Origin: CAVUEG01 sp963740525
GTDB taxonomy: Bacteria > Actinomycetota > Actinomycetes > Propionibacteriales > Nocardioidaceae
Direction of reading: 5' to 3'
DNA length: 64,000 bases
Assembly: GCA_963740525.1 (NCBI GenBank)
Contig: CAVUEG010000006.1
Location: forward strand, 1,240,001-1,304,000
Shown here one piece after another: positions 39,717 to 49,349 of this stretch. Numbering within the stretch: position 1 is the stretch's first letter; each line of letters begins with the position of its first letter. The position numbers and the translations under genes are program-made. The notes under the pieces were generated by a model. That model made no database searches and was not told the origin of the DNA. It worked only from the letters and a program-made list of their open reading frames with translations.

Positions 39717-40781
39717 TCAGGGCAGGCGTACCCGGATGATCCGGTCATCCACCGGGCCGGGAGTGCCGCGTCCGTCGCGGTTGCTGGTGGTCATCCACAG
39801 CGCGCCGTCGGGTGCGCGGTGCACACTCCTGATCCGGCCGAACCGGCCCTGGAACCAGCGAGCTTTGCGCCCTCGGTGCGGGCCGTCGAGCCGGACCGAC
39901 CACAGGCACTGGCCGCGGAGCGCGCCGAGCCAGGCGCGCCCGTTCGCCACGGCCACGCCGCTGGGCGAGCAGATGTCGGTGTCCCACTGGGCGAGCGGGT
40001 CGCGGTAGCCACCGGCGCCGTCCTTGCCCTCGACGAACGGCCAGCCGTAGTTGGCGCCGCGGCGGATCCGGTTGAGCTCGTCCTTGTCCTTCTCGCCGAA
40101 CTCGCTGGACCAGAGACGACCGCGGGCGTCGAAGGTGATCCCCTCGGGGTTCCGGTGACCGTAGGACCAGGTGTAGTTGCCGAACGGGTTGCCCGCCGGG
40201 ACCTCGCCGTCCGGCGTGAGCCGCAGGATCTTCCCGCCCAGGGAGTTCTTGTTCTGGGCGTTCGCCGTGTCCTCCCCGTCCCCGGTGCTGGCGAACAGCA
40301 GCCCTCCCTCGCCGAAGGCCAGACCCCCGCCGTTGTGGTGCACGCTCATCGGGATGCCCGCCAGGACCAGGTGGCGACGGCCGAGCGTGCCGTTGGCGTA
40401 CTTCATCCGCACGATCCGGTTGTCCGACCGGGTGGAGAGGTAGGCGTAGACCCAGCGATCGCGACGGAACGTCGGCGACAGGGCCAGTCCGAGCAGCCCA
40501 CCTTCTCCGAAGTTCGCCTTCTGGGAGAACACGGAGAGCCTGTCGACGAGGTGCTTGCCGCCGTCCTTCCCGACCCGGAACACCTTGCCGGAGTCACGTT
40601 CGCCAACCAAGGCGGCTCCCCCGGGGAGGAAGGCGATGCCCCACGGCACGGACATGTTCTTGGCGAGGGTCTTCCCGAGGCGGGGTGCCGCCTCGGCCGA
40701 GCTGGTCAGCGCCTCACCGAGCGGCAGGGCCAGGGCCCCACTGCTGACTGCCCCAGCCTTGAGCAACGTCCGTCGATCCAT
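39717..40781 (-). CDS. PQQ-dependent sugar dehydrogenase (soluble glucose dehydrogenase type)
   Basis: About 354 aa. The twin-arginine-like signal MDRRTLLKAGAVSSGALALP with a later SSAEAA cleavage region points to Tat export. The six-bladed propeller of the Gdh-B/YliI family follows: VPWGIAFLPGGAALVGERDSG, HNGGGLAFGEGGLLFASTGDG, and WSYGHRNPEGITFDARGRLW. ATG 40781 follows GGGAGACCCAC. It would oxidise sugars outside the cell with PQQ; no pqq genes are in the window. Divergent from purL, about 110 bp away. Confidence 0.9.
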   Translation of the reverse strand: MDRRTLLKAGAVSSGALALPLGEALTSSAEAAPRLGKTLAKNMSVPWGIAFLPGGAALVGERDSGKVFRVGKDGGKHLVDRLSVFSQKANFGEGGLLGLALSPTFRRDRWVYAYLSTRSDNRIVRMKYANGTLGRRHLVLAGIPMSVHHNGGGLAFGEGGLLFASTGDGEDTANAQNKNSLGGKILRLTPDGEVPAGNPFGNYTWSYGHRNPEGITFDARGRLWSSEFGEKDKDELNRIRRGANYGWPFVEGKDGAGGYRDPLAQWDTDICSPSGVAVANGRAWLGALRGQCLWSVRLDGPHRGRKARWFQGRFGRIRSVHRAPDGALWMTTSNRDGRGTPGPVDDRIIRVRLP

Positions 40782-40790
40782 GTGGGTCTC

Positions 40791-40815
40791 CCGTGGTCCG
40801 TGTGGTCCGTGGTCG
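40791..40815. repeat. short direct repeat in the purL upstream region
   Basis: GGTCCGT-type units repeat three times (CCGTGGTCCGTGTGGTCCGTGGTC) between the PQQ dehydrogenase start and the purL promoter. Possible operator; unproven. Confidence 0.35.
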
Positions 40816-40849
40816 ACAGCCTGCCAGAAGTTCCGCTCCGTGTGACCGG

Positions 40850-40855
40850 TAGATT
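40850..40855 (+). promoter_or_regulatory. -10 element TAGATT of purL
   Basis: TAGATT fits TAnnnT and would begin transcription about 32 nt before the TTG start at 40894. Confidence 0.4.
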
Positions 40856-40893
40856 GAGCGACTGTCACTGCCCCGCGAGCGGAAGTCAGCAGG

Positions 40894-43176
40894 TTGACCG
40901 ACCAGCGCCCCACCCTCGACACCGTCGATCACGCCACCAGCAGCCCTGACCGCGAGCAACCCTGGGCAGATCTCGGGCTCAAGTCCGACGAGTACGCACG
41001 GATCCGCGAGATCCTCGGCAGGCGTCCGACAAGCTCAGAGCTCGCCATGTACTCGGTGATGTGGAGCGAGCACTGCTCCTACAAGTCCTCGAAGGTGCAC
41101 CTCAAGCAGTTCAGCGAGATCCCGCAGGAGACGCCGATCGGCAAGACGCTGGCCGGGATCGGCGAGAACGCCGGCGTGATCGACGTCGGTCAGGGCTATG
41201 CGGTGACCTTCAAGGTCGAGAGCCACAACCACCCGTCGTACGTCGAGCCCTACCAGGGTGCGGCGACCGGGGTCGGTGGCATCGTGCGCGACATCCTCGC
41301 GATGGGTGCGCGTCCGATCGCCGTCATGGACCCGCTCCGCTTCGGTCCGCTCGACGCCCCCGACACCCATCGGGTACTGCCCGGGATCGTGGCTGGGGTG
41401 GGCGGCTACGGCAACTGCCTGGGCCTGCCCAACATCGGTGGGGAGGCGGTCTTCGACACGAGCTACCTCGGCAACCCGCTGGTCAACGCTCTCTGTGTCG
41501 GGGTGCTCCGGCATGAGGACCTGCACCTGGCCAAGGCCAGCGGTGCGGGCAACCAGGTCATTCTCTACGGAGCTCGCACCGGAGGCGACGGGATCGGCGG
41601 GGTGAGCGTGCTCGCCAGCGAGACCTTCGACGAGGGCGGTCCGTCACGCCGACCGAGCGTCCAGGTCGGCGACCCGTTCATGGAGAAGCTGCTCATCGAG
41701 TGCACGCTGGAGATCTTCGCGGCGGGCCTGGTCGCCGGCATCCAGGATCTCGGCGGCGCCGGCCTCTCGTGCGCCACCTCGGAGCTGGCCTCTGCCGGCG
41801 ACGGCGGGATGCACGTGTGGCTCGACCGGGTGCCCTTGCGGGACTCCTCCCTCGCCCCCGAGGAGATCCTGATGAGCGAGTCCCAGGAGCGGATGATGGC
41901 GGTCGTCGAGCCCGACGACGTCGCCAGGTTCCTCCAGATCTGCGAGAAGTGGGAGGTCGACGCCACGGTCGTCGGCGAGGTCACCGAGACCGGCCGCCTC
42001 CACATCGAGTGGCACGGCGAGCTCGTCGTCGACGTACCCCCGCGGAGCGTGGCTCACGACGGGCCGACCTATGAGCGGCCCTTCTCGCGGCCCGCGGACC
42101 AGGACGCCCTGCAGGCAGACGGTGCGGAGAGCCTGGCCCGTCCGAGGACCGGCGACGAGCTCCGCGAGACGCTGCTCAGGCTCGTGGCCAGCCCCAACCT
42201 CTGCGACAAGTCGTGGATCACCGACCAGTACGACCGCTACGTCCGCGGGAACACCGTGCTGTCGCAGCCCGAGGACTCCGGCATGGTGCGCATCGACGAC
42301 GAGACCAACCTCGGGGTCGCCGTCTCCACCGACTGCAACGGCCGGTTCGCCCGCCTCGACCCGTACGCCGGCGCACAGCTCGCGCTCGCCGAGTCCTACC
42401 GCAACGTGGCGACCACTGGCGCCCGCCCGCTCGCCGTCAGCGACTGCCTGAACTTCGGCTCGCCCGAGGACCCCTCGGTCATGTGGCAGTTCGCCGAGGC
42501 GTGCCGTGGTCTCAAGGACGGCTGCCTCGAGCTCGGCCTCCCGGTGACCGGCGGCAACGTGAGCCTCTACAACCAGACCGGTGAGACCCCGATCCTGCCG
42601 ACGCCGGTCGTGGCGGTCCTCGGCGTGATCGACGACGTCACGCGACGCACCCCGTCCGGGTGGGTGTCCGAGGGTCAGCAGATCTACCTGCTCGGCACCA
42701 CCCGCGAGGAGCTCTCCGGCTCCGAGTGGGCGCACGTGGTGCACGGTCACCTCGGTGGCCGGCCCCCGGTGGTGGATCTCGCGATCGAGGCCGAGCTCGC
42801 CGACATCCTGATCAACGCGTCGCGCGACGGTCTGATCGACGCGGCCCACGACCTGTCCGACGGTGGACTGGCGCAGTCGGTCGTGGAGTCGTGCCTGCGC
42901 AACGACATCGGGGTGCGGATCTGGCTCCCCGATGACCTGGACCCGCACGTCGCGCTGTTCGCCGAGTCCGCCGGGCGCGCCGTCGTCGCGGTGCCGCGCA
43001 GCGAGGAGGTCCGGTTCACCGACATGTGTTCCGCGCGTGGCTTCGCCCACCAGCGGATCGGGGTCACCGACGGTCAGGGACCGGACGCAGTGATCGACGT
43101 GCAGGGGCAGTTCTCGGTTGCCCTGGCAGAGGTCCGTGCGGCGTGGTCGGCAACCCTGCCCGACGCGCTCGGCTGA
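40894..43176 (+). CDS. purL: FGAM synthase large subunit PurL
   Basis: 760 aa, the short PurL that works with PurS and PurQ. Motifs: [19 protein letters not shown] at the start, [39 protein letters not shown], and the second-half NCLNFG-type [17 protein letters not shown] and [14 protein letters not shown]. It turns FGAR, ATP and PurQ ammonia into FGAM. The start is a TTG with weak AGCAGG; alternatives lie inside poorly conserved N-terminal sequence. The acyltransferase starts 10 nt after the stop codon. Confidence 0.96.
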   Translation: MTDQRPTLDTVDHATSSPDREQPWADLGLKSDEYARIREILGRRPTSSELAMYSVMWSEHCSYKSSKVHLKQFSEIPQETPIGKTLAGIGENAGVIDVGQGYAVTFKVESHNHPSYVEPYQGAATGVGGIVRDILAMGARPIAVMDPLRFGPLDAPDTHRVLPGIVAGVGGYGNCLGLPNIGGEAVFDTSYLGNPLVNALCVGVLRHEDLHLAKASGAGNQVILYGARTGGDGIGGVSVLASETFDEGGPSRRPSVQVGDPFMEKLLIECTLEIFAAGLVAGIQDLGGAGLSCATSELASAGDGGMHVWLDRVPLRDSSLAPEEILMSESQERMMAVVEPDDVARFLQICEKWEVDATVVGEVTETGRLHIEWHGELVVDVPPRSVAHDGPTYERPFSRPADQDALQADGAESLARPRTGDELRETLLRLVASPNLCDKSWITDQYDRYVRGNTVLSQPEDSGMVRIDDETNLGVAVSTDCNGRFARLDPYAGAQLALAESYRNVATTGARPLAVSDCLNFGSPEDPSVMWQFAEACRGLKDGCLELGLPVTGGNVSLYNQTGETPILPTPVVAVLGVIDDVTRRTPSGWVSEGQQIYLLGTTREELSGSEWAHVVHGHLGGRPPVVDLAIEAELADILINASRDGLIDAAHDLSDGGLAQSVVESCLRNDIGVRIWLPDDLDPHVALFAESAGRAVVAVPRSEEVRFTDMCSARGFAHQRIGVTDGQGPDAVIDVQGQFSVALAEVRAAWSATLPDALG

Positions 43177-43186
43177 GGGGGAGCAG

Positions 43187-44434
43187 ATGCGTACCGAACA
43201 CATCAAGGCCCTGACGGGCATCCGGTTCTTCGCCGCACTCTGGGTGGTGCTGTACCACTCGACCCGGCACAACTCCGGCGTGCTGGACCGCAACTTCCCG
43301 AACGCCATCGACCTGGTCCGGCCGGTGATCGGCATGGGGCTCAGGGGGGTCGACCTGTTCTTCATCCTCTCCGGCTTCGTGCTGGCGCTGAACTACCTCG
43401 ACCAGCTCGGCCCGCGCTGGGATCTGGCCAAGGCCGGCCGCTTCCTGTGGATGCGCCTGGCCCGCGTCTGGCCGCTCTTCATCACGGTCACGATCCTCAC
43501 GATGGGCACGATGCTGCTGCGGCACATCTGGTGGGGTTCCGTCGGCGTCGGCAAGCTGACCGCCTCGCGCTTCTGGGAGCAGCTGCTGATGGTCCAGCTG
43601 TGGAACGACCCCGTCACCGGTGGCTCGAGCGTGCCCGGCCCGGCCTGGTCCCTCTCGGCCGAGTGGCTTGCCTACCTGCTCTTCCCGCTTCTCGCGCTGG
43701 TCGTCCTCCGGCTGCACCACCTGATGCGGGCGCGGGCGCTCTTCATCGCCTCGGCGGTAGCCCTGGTCCCGCTGATGATCCAGCTGCTCGCCTTCCACAA
43801 CTTCACCGGCAGCTACGGGTGGACGCTGCGGATCCTGTGCGAGTTCACCGCCGGCATGCTGCTGTGTGCGGCGATCTCGCGGCTGGACCTGACCGACCGC
43901 CAGCGCACCATCGCCGGTGTCGGGGGACTGGTCGTGATCGCGGTGCTCGTGGCGCTGCTGTACTTCAGCTACTTCCACGGGCCGCGCTGGACGGCCTCGT
44001 TCGGCGTCTTCCTGTTCCTGCCGCTGATCGGCTGCCTGGCGGCCGGGACCGGTCCGCTGCGCAAGGTGCTCTCGACCAGGGTGATGGTGCTCGGCGGCGG
44101 GCTGTCCTACGCGCTCTACCTCGTGCACAGCCCGATGCTGTACCTCTTCCGTGACGTGCTGAGGAAGTCCGGCTGGTTCGAGGTCACTCCGCTGACGGAG
44201 TTCTACCTCGAGCTGGCCTACATCCCGGTGATCGTCGTGACTGCCTGGGCGCTGTTCCGGTACGTCGAGGAGCCGTCACGGCGGATGATGCGCTCCATGC
44301 TGGCCCACGACTTCCCGCGGGCCGACCACGCGCTGGTCCCCGAGCGAGGCCGGACGCACCCGGCGGACACGTCCACGTCCGCGAGCCCGCCGGCCGGGAC
44401 GGAGTCGACGAGCGGCTCCTCGGTCAGTCTCTAG
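43187..44434 (+). CDS. membrane acyltransferase 3 (OafA-like)
   Basis: About 415 aa with ten membrane segments. The N-terminal pattern ALTGIRFFAALWVVLYHSTRH, with the catalytic His of family 3 acyltransferases, and DLFFILSGFVLALNY with the conserved FFxLSGF motif. It O-acylates surface sugars or glycans. GGGGGAG precedes ATG 43187; the upstream part of the frame lies inside purL. The stop overlaps the end of the minus-strand beta-propeller gene by 4 nt. Confidence 0.92.
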   Translation: MRTEHIKALTGIRFFAALWVVLYHSTRHNSGVLDRNFPNAIDLVRPVIGMGLRGVDLFFILSGFVLALNYLDQLGPRWDLAKAGRFLWMRLARVWPLFITVTILTMGTMLLRHIWWGSVGVGKLTASRFWEQLLMVQLWNDPVTGGSSVPGPAWSLSAEWLAYLLFPLLALVVLRLHHLMRARALFIASAVALVPLMIQLLAFHNFTGSYGWTLRILCEFTAGMLLCAAISRLDLTDRQRTIAGVGGLVVIAVLVALLYFSYFHGPRWTASFGVFLFLPLIGCLAAGTGPLRKVLSTRVMVLGGGLSYALYLVHSPMLYLFRDVLRKSGWFEVTPLTEFYLELAYIPVIVVTAWALFRYVEEPSRRMMRSMLAHDFPRADHALVPERGRTHPADTSTSASPPAGTESTSGSSVSL

Positions 44435-46068
44435 CGGGTGTCCCGCACGGCGACCAGTCCGCCCAGCACGCCGACGTACGCCGTGGCGTCGGGTCCGAGC
44501 GTGATCGGCGCGTAGTTGTTGTTGTAGCCCAGGCCGGACCCGGTGAGGCGCGACCACACCCGGTGCCCGTCGCGGGCGCTGAGCGCGGTGAGGTACCACG
44601 GGTCCTCGGGCCCCGTCTCGGGCTGCTGCCCGGAGGTGTACCGCACCTCACCGGCCGCAGGGTGCTCGTAGACGTAGACGAGGCCGGTCGCGGCCGACAC
44701 CTTGCTCACGCTCGAGGGCACTCTCACCTGCCGGTTGGTCCAAGCCCGGTGACAGCCGCCGTGGGCGTAGTCGACATCGACCCTGGTGACCCCGGGCACG
44801 GTCGTGGGGCTCTGCCGGACCGGGTCGCCCGACGGCGGGTTCTCCGTCGGACCCGTGTAGCCGTAGTTGTTCTCGACGATGAGCGAGCGGCGGAAGGCGA
44901 TCAGCGAGTTGTCGGTGTCGCCGTGACGTCGGGGGAAGACCGCGACGCGGCACACGGGTTTGCGTCCCGGACCGTTTCGGCCGGCGCGGAAGACCAGCAC
45001 GTGCATGCGCGGGTCCGCGTTGTCGGTGATCGCGACGAAGTGGCGGTGACCGCGGCGAATGATCGTCGGGGTGGTGCCGGAGCCGAACTGGCTCTGGCCC
45101 GGCTTCTGGCGGGTGCCCGCGTCGTACTTCCTGCGCCAGGTGACCGATGGCGCCCCCTTCCTCGTGGCGTCGAACCGGTACAACGCATGGTCTGAGACGA
45201 CGAAGACGCCGCCCGTCTCGTCGACCGCGAGGGAGTTGCCGATGTCCTCGCCGCGCAGCCTGGTCACCTTCGTGACTCCACTGCGACGGTGGACCACTCC
45301 CACGACTCCCGAGCCGGTGACGAACCAGATCCGGCCCTGCCAGTCGGGCAGGGCGGAGAGGATCACCGAGTCGCCGACGTACGACGACACGTCGTACTGC
45401 CGCTTCAGGACCAGGGCGGGTGAGCCCGCCGTGCCGGTCTCGGCGATGACGTCGATCGTGCCGTCCGAGGTGGGCACGATCACGCGGTCACGCTGGTCGA
45501 GGTAGAAGTACCCCCCGCCTCCGAAAGCAGTGAAGGGATGCGTGGCCGACGACGAGGACCTCGGCGGGAGGGGGAACTCGGCCAGCACGTCCAGCGTGTC
45601 GGGGTCGAGCAGGCGCAGGTCGACCGTGGACAGGCCGACGCAGACCGTGAGCAGCCGGCCCCGAGTGTCGAAGGTGACCGAGGCGCACTCCTGGTCGAAC
45701 ATGGTCGAGGTGACTCCGGGGGCGTCGCCCAGTGGCCCGGGGGTTCGGCCGGCGTCCGACTGGTAGGCGTCGTCGTGCAGGTTGCTCCGGTCGTTGGCCG
45801 CCATGTACGGGTGCCGCGGAGCGAAGTGGGAGCGGATCGGGTGGGCGCGTGCGGGTGAGCCGAGGTACGGCGTGACCGTCGAGGCGCCGGGGTCCTGGGG
45901 GATCGGTGTGGCCGCAGTGGCGGACCGGCGCGGCGTCAGCGCCTGGCCGGCGGGCACGAGGGACAAGGGCAGGAGCACGGCCGCTGCCGCGACTGCGAAG
46001 GCCCTGGCTGCCCTTCGGAGTCCGGCGGGGCCGACGCGGGTCGGGCGACTGGGGTTCCTCAGGGGCAC
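44431..46068 (-). CDS. exported beta-propeller-like protein, function unknown
   Basis: 545 aa. A signal peptide with a charged n-region (MPLRNPSRPTRVGPAGLRRAARAFAV) and a hydrophobic stretch ends near residue 45. The rest has repeated beta-rich blades, several of PQQ-like type (GRLLTVCVGLSTVDLRLLDPDTLDVLA, GGYFYLDQRDRVIVPTSDGTIDVIAE, YVYEHPAAGEVRYTSGQQP, DPWYLTALSARDGHRVWS). The C-terminal region is typical of PQQ-binding-like propellers. The GTG start has GGAGG 7 nt upstream on the minus strand. No catalytic residues are assigned. Confidence 0.65.
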   Translation of the reverse strand: MPLRNPSRPTRVGPAGLRRAARAFAVAAAAVLLPLSLVPAGQALTPRRSATAATPIPQDPGASTVTPYLGSPARAHPIRSHFAPRHPYMAANDRSNLHDDAYQSDAGRTPGPLGDAPGVTSTMFDQECASVTFDTRGRLLTVCVGLSTVDLRLLDPDTLDVLAEFPLPPRSSSSATHPFTAFGGGGYFYLDQRDRVIVPTSDGTIDVIAETGTAGSPALVLKRQYDVSSYVGDSVILSALPDWQGRIWFVTGSGVVGVVHRRSGVTKVTRLRGEDIGNSLAVDETGGVFVVSDHALYRFDATRKGAPSVTWRRKYDAGTRQKPGQSQFGSGTTPTIIRRGHRHFVAITDNADPRMHVLVFRAGRNGPGRKPVCRVAVFPRRHGDTDNSLIAFRRSLIVENNYGYTGPTENPPSGDPVRQSPTTVPGVTRVDVDYAHGGCHRAWTNRQVRVPSSVSKVSAATGLVYVYEHPAAGEVRYTSGQQPETGPEDPWYLTALSARDGHRVWSRLTGSGLGYNNNYAPITLGPDATAYVGVLGGLVAVRDTR

Positions 46069-46143
46069 TGACTACCTCCGACGTGGGACGTGCGGTCCGA
46101 GGCCCCTTACCCACCCGCCGGGCGGGTCACTCCCGGACGCGTG

Positions 46144-47505
46144 TCAGAAGCGGCCCTGCAGCAGCTGGGCCCAGGTTTCCGTCGCCACGACGCCGGTCTT
46201 GGGGAGCGTCCGTCGCTCCTGGTAGTCGCGCACGGCCTTGGTGGTGTCGCGGTCGAAGATGCCGGTCACCGGGAGGCCGGCCCCGGTGGCCGCGTTGACC
46301 GACCGCTGCACCCGGCGTACGGCGTCGTTGGCGGAGCCGACCTTCACCAGCGGCGACCGGCCCTCGGCCAGGATCAGCGTCCAGGTGCGCCTGTTGAGTG
46401 CGCCGCTGACGCCGAGGCGATGGGTCTTCTGGTACTGCCGGACGGCCCGCATCGTGCGCCGGTCGAAGCGGAAGCCGAGCGGCCCGGTGAGGTAGCCCTT
46501 CTGCTTGAGCAGGCACTGCCCGGCCTTCACCATCGCCCCGGTGTTGCCGCGCTGCAGGTACCGGTAGCGAGGGAAGTCGAGGTTCGTGCCGGCGCAGTGC
46601 CCCGGCTGCCGACCCGGCCGGGACCCGCGCCCGACGTCGAGGTAGTCGCGGTCGATGAGCATCGAGACGCCGCCGAACTTCACGGTGACGTTGCCTTCGT
46701 ACTGGTGCATCCGGTGCCGCGCCCACGCGTCCTCGGCGAGGTACGGCGTGACCTCGGTGTCGGCCTGCTTGTTCCACCACGCGTACCAGATCTGGTCGGG
46801 GAGGAGGTATTCGCCGGGGAAGTTCACGCGCGCCTGGTCAAGCGCGTAGATCCCGGTGGAGACACTGGAGTACACGCCCGACTCGTAGCCGCGGACGTGC
46901 AGGGCCTTGGTCCAGGCGCCCAGGAAGCGGAGGGCCGCCTCGCGGCAGTTCACGTTGGCGGTGTCGTAGCTCTCCAGGTCGAACCAGAGGGTGCTCGCCT
47001 CGGGGATCCCGAGCGCGCGGGCGGCCTTGACCGCGTCGATCCCCTCCTGGCGACCCTGGGCGCGGGCGGCGGCGTAGGCGTCGTCAGGCGTGGGGTCCAT
47101 CCGCGCCTTCTCCTTCTTGGCGAAGCAGGACGCCTGCAGCCCGACGTAGATCGGGATGATCCGCCAGCGGTTGCGGCTCTGTGCGGTGACCCAGTCGGCC
47201 GTCAGGTTGGGCTGGTCGGCGCAGAACCGGTTGACCCCGCCGAAGTACACCCCGACCGCCCAGTACGGCGACGTGGTCAGCCAGGTGTCCATCGTCTCCT
47301 GGGAGGGGGTGTTGCAGGCGTCGAAGCCGTACCCGGTGAAGTTGCCGGGTGTGACCCGGTTGGCCGCCTCGGCAGGGGCACCGACCAGGCCGAGGCCGGC
47401 CACGGCCGCCGTCAGCGTCAACGTCAACGTGATGACGGATGCGACCAGCCGTCGGGAGATGCGTGCCACGAGAAATGCCCCCGGAAACCGTGTGGTGAGT
47501 GCCAT
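46144..47505 (-). CDS. exported DUF1906 glycoside-hydrolase-like protein with two peptidoglycan-binding domains
   Basis: 453 aa. After a signal peptide (TLTLTLTAAVAGLGLVGAPAEAA), the DUF1906 (Rv2525c-like) domain spans about 50-300, starting TPGNFTGYGFDACNTPSQETM and containing LWFDLESYD and the YGYESGVYSS region. Two peptidoglycan-binding-1 repeats follow (about 315-375, LQRGNTGAMVKAGQCLLKQKGY; about 385-450, VKVGSANDAVRRVQRSV). The likely target is cell wall. The start may instead be GTG 47469, with a GGGGG ribosome-binding site 8 nt upstream; ATG 47505 lacks one. Cotranscribed with no neighbour. Confidence 0.88.
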   Translation of the reverse strand: MALTTRFPGAFLVARISRRLVASVITLTLTLTAAVAGLGLVGAPAEAANRVTPGNFTGYGFDACNTPSQETMDTWLTTSPYWAVGVYFGGVNRFCADQPNLTADWVTAQSRNRWRIIPIYVGLQASCFAKKEKARMDPTPDDAYAAARAQGRQEGIDAVKAARALGIPEASTLWFDLESYDTANVNCREAALRFLGAWTKALHVRGYESGVYSSVSTGIYALDQARVNFPGEYLLPDQIWYAWWNKQADTEVTPYLAEDAWARHRMHQYEGNVTVKFGGVSMLIDRDYLDVGRGSRPGRQPGHCAGTNLDFPRYRYLQRGNTGAMVKAGQCLLKQKGYLTGPLGFRFDRRTMRAVRQYQKTHRLGVSGALNRRTWTLILAEGRSPLVKVGSANDAVRRVQRSVNAATGAGLPVTGIFDRDTTKAVRDYQERRTLPKTGVVATETWAQLLQGRF

Positions 47506-47589
47506 GTGGGTGAACAGAAACTGTAACCCGCATCACTCCCTCCGGTGGGCGGAAGGGCGAGGTCGTCGGGACGTCCCAGGTGGCGGTCC

Positions 47590-47595
47590 TAGGCT
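47590..47595 (+). promoter_or_regulatory. -10 element TAGGCT, leaderless sterol-carrier gene promoter
   Basis: TAGGCT lies 7 nt before ATG 47603 with no ribosome-binding site. The same hexamer sits before the SCO4848 gene at 9917. Confidence 0.5.
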
Positions 47596-47602
47596 GATCG
47601 GC

Positions 47603-47980
47603 ATGCCCGCCCGACTGCGTCCCGCCGACCCCGCCGCCGTGGCGCAGGCGCTGGAGAGGTTCCGTGCCGGTGAGCCGGCGGGTTCGGACCTCCGCCTGCT
47701 CGTCAAGCACTTCCTGGCCCTGCTCGCACTGGCGCATCCCGGCGGAGCGGTCGAGATCCGGGTGCCGCCGTACGCCGTGGCGCAGGCGGTCGCCGGCGTT
47801 CGGCACACACGGGGCACTCCTCCGGCCGTGGTCGAGCTCGACGCGGTCACGTGGGTCTTACTGGCCGTTGGCGACCTCGCCTGGGCCGACGCCGCGGCAG
47901 CCGGTCGCGTCCTCGCGTCCGGCGAGCGCTCGGACCTGTCGGGGCTCCTGCCCGTCACCGGCGGACTGGCCGACACATAA
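47603..47980 (+). CDS. sterol-carrier-family small protein
   Basis: 125 aa. The core AHPGGAVEIRVPPYAVAQAVAGVRHTRGTPPAVVELDAVTWVLLAVGDLAWADA resembles the actinobacterial sterol-carrier (SCP2-like) family found next to purF. The ligand and role are unknown. ATG 47603 is the likely start; the frame is open far upstream across the antisense DUF1906 gene. It ends 9 nt before the M20 peptidase and its TAA stop is part of that gene's -10 box. Confidence 0.7.
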   Translation: MPARLRPADPAAVAQALERFRAGEPAGSDLRLLVKHFLALLALAHPGGAVEIRVPPYAVAQAVAGVRHTRGTPPAVVELDAVTWVLLAVGDLAWADAAAAGRVLASGERSDLSGLLPVTGGLADT

Positions 47981-47983
47981 GGT
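47978..47983 (+). promoter_or_regulatory. -10 element TAAGGT sharing the upstream stop codon
   Basis: TAA 47978-47980 ends the sterol-carrier gene and starts TAAGGT, 6 nt before ATG 47990. AAGGTGG also looks like a ribosome-binding site, so this case is ambiguous. Confidence 0.35.
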
Positions 47984-47989
47984 GGCGGG

Positions 47990-49339
47990 ATGCCTCGCTC
48001 TGTCGACGACCTCCGCACCGCCGTTCGCGACCTCATGCCCGGGGTCCGCCGGGACCTGGAGGAACTGATCAGGATCCCCTCGGTGAGCAGCAACCCGGAG
48101 AACGCCGAGGACGTACGTCGCTCCGCCGAGGCGACCGCGGAACTCTTCAGAGCCGAGGGCTTCGACGACATCCAGATCCTCAGCAGCGGGGGAGGCGCGC
48201 CCGCCGTCGTGGCTCGGCGTCCCGCGCCCGAGGGGGCTCCGACGGTGCTGCTCTACGCCCACCATGACGTGCAGCCGACGGGGGAGCGTGGCGACTGGGA
48301 CTCCGACCCGTTCGAGCCGACCGAGCGGAACGGCAGGCTCTACGCCCGAGGCTCGGCCGACGACAAGGCGGGCATCGCCGCACACCTCGCCGCCATCCGC
48401 GCCCACGGTGAAGATCTGCCGGTGGGGGTGACCGTCTTCATCGAGGGCGAGGAGGAGATCGGGTCACCGACCCTGCAGGCGTTCCTCGACGAGCACTCGG
48501 AGCTCCTGACGGCTGACGTGATCGTGATTGCGGACTCCGGCAACTGGGACATCGGGGTCCCGGCCCTGACCACCAGCCTGCGCGGGCTCGTGGACTGCTA
48601 CGTCGAGGTCCGCACGCTCGACCACGGCGTCCACTCCGGCATGTGGGGTGGGCTGGTGCCCGATGCCGTCTCGACCCTGGTCCGGCTGCTCTCCACACTG
48701 CTGGACGACGCGGGGAACGTCGCGGTCGAAGGTCTCTTCGCCGGACCCGCCGCCGACATCGACTACCCGATGGACCGGATCCGCGCCGAGTCGGGCATCG
48801 CCGAGGGCGTGGAGCTCGTGGGTCACGGCAGCGCCGTGGAGCGGCTGTGGACCAGGCCGTCGATCTCGATCGTGGGCCTCGACGCCACCCGCACCGCGGT
48901 CGCAGGCAACACGCTCATCCCGTCGGCTCGGGCGAAGCTCAGTCTGCGGACGGCCCCGGGCGATGACGGCAAGCGCGCCATGGACGCGCTGCGGACGCAC
49001 ATCGAGAAGCACGTCCCCTGGGGCGCCCAGCTCACGTTCACCCCCGGGGACATCGGGGAGCCGATCGAGATCGATGCAGTGGGTCCGGCGTACGACGCGG
49101 CCCGCCGTGCGTTCCGCGACGCCTGGGACGGGACCGAGCCGGTCGACATGGGAGTCGGCGGCTCGATTCCCTTCATCGCCGCCTTCCGGGCCGCCTTCCC
49201 AGACGCCAGCGTTCTGGTCACCGGGGTCGAGGATCCGGACACCCGGGCCCACGGCGCCAACGAGGGACTGCATCTCGGCGAGTTCGAGCGGGTCTGCCTC
49301 GCGGAGGCACTGCTGCTGGCCAACCTCGCCACCCCGTAG
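47990..49339 (+). CDS. M20-family dipeptidase
   Basis: 449 aa. Zinc ligands and catalytic residues: YAHHDVQPTG, RGSADDKAG, the EGEEEIGS general base, and DTRAHGANEGLHLGEF near the C-terminus. It belongs to the M20 CPG70/carnosine-dipeptidase-like group that cleaves dipeptides. It lies 9 nt after the sterol-carrier gene and 10 nt before purF, whose -10 box contains its TAG stop codon. Confidence 0.92.
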   Translation: MPRSVDDLRTAVRDLMPGVRRDLEELIRIPSVSSNPENAEDVRRSAEATAELFRAEGFDDIQILSSGGGAPAVVARRPAPEGAPTVLLYAHHDVQPTGERGDWDSDPFEPTERNGRLYARGSADDKAGIAAHLAAIRAHGEDLPVGVTVFIEGEEEIGSPTLQAFLDEHSELLTADVIVIADSGNWDIGVPALTTSLRGLVDCYVEVRTLDHGVHSGMWGGLVPDAVSTLVRLLSTLLDDAGNVAVEGLFAGPAADIDYPMDRIRAESGIAEGVELVGHGSAVERLWTRPSISIVGLDATRTAVAGNTLIPSARAKLSLRTAPGDDGKRAMDALRTHIEKHVPWGAQLTFTPGDIGEPIEIDAVGPAYDAARRAFRDAWDGTEPVDMGVGGSIPFIAAFRAAFPDASVLVTGVEDPDTRAHGANEGLHLGEFERVCLAEALLLANLATP

Positions 49340-49342
49340 ACT
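49337..49342 (+). promoter_or_regulatory. -10 element TAGACT sharing the M20 stop codon
   Basis: TAG 49337-49339 ends the dipeptidase gene and begins TAGACT, 7 nt before the purF GTG at 49350. There is no ribosome-binding site. The same hexamer serves purSQ at 36187. Confidence 0.5.
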
Positions 49343-49349
49343 CCGCCAT

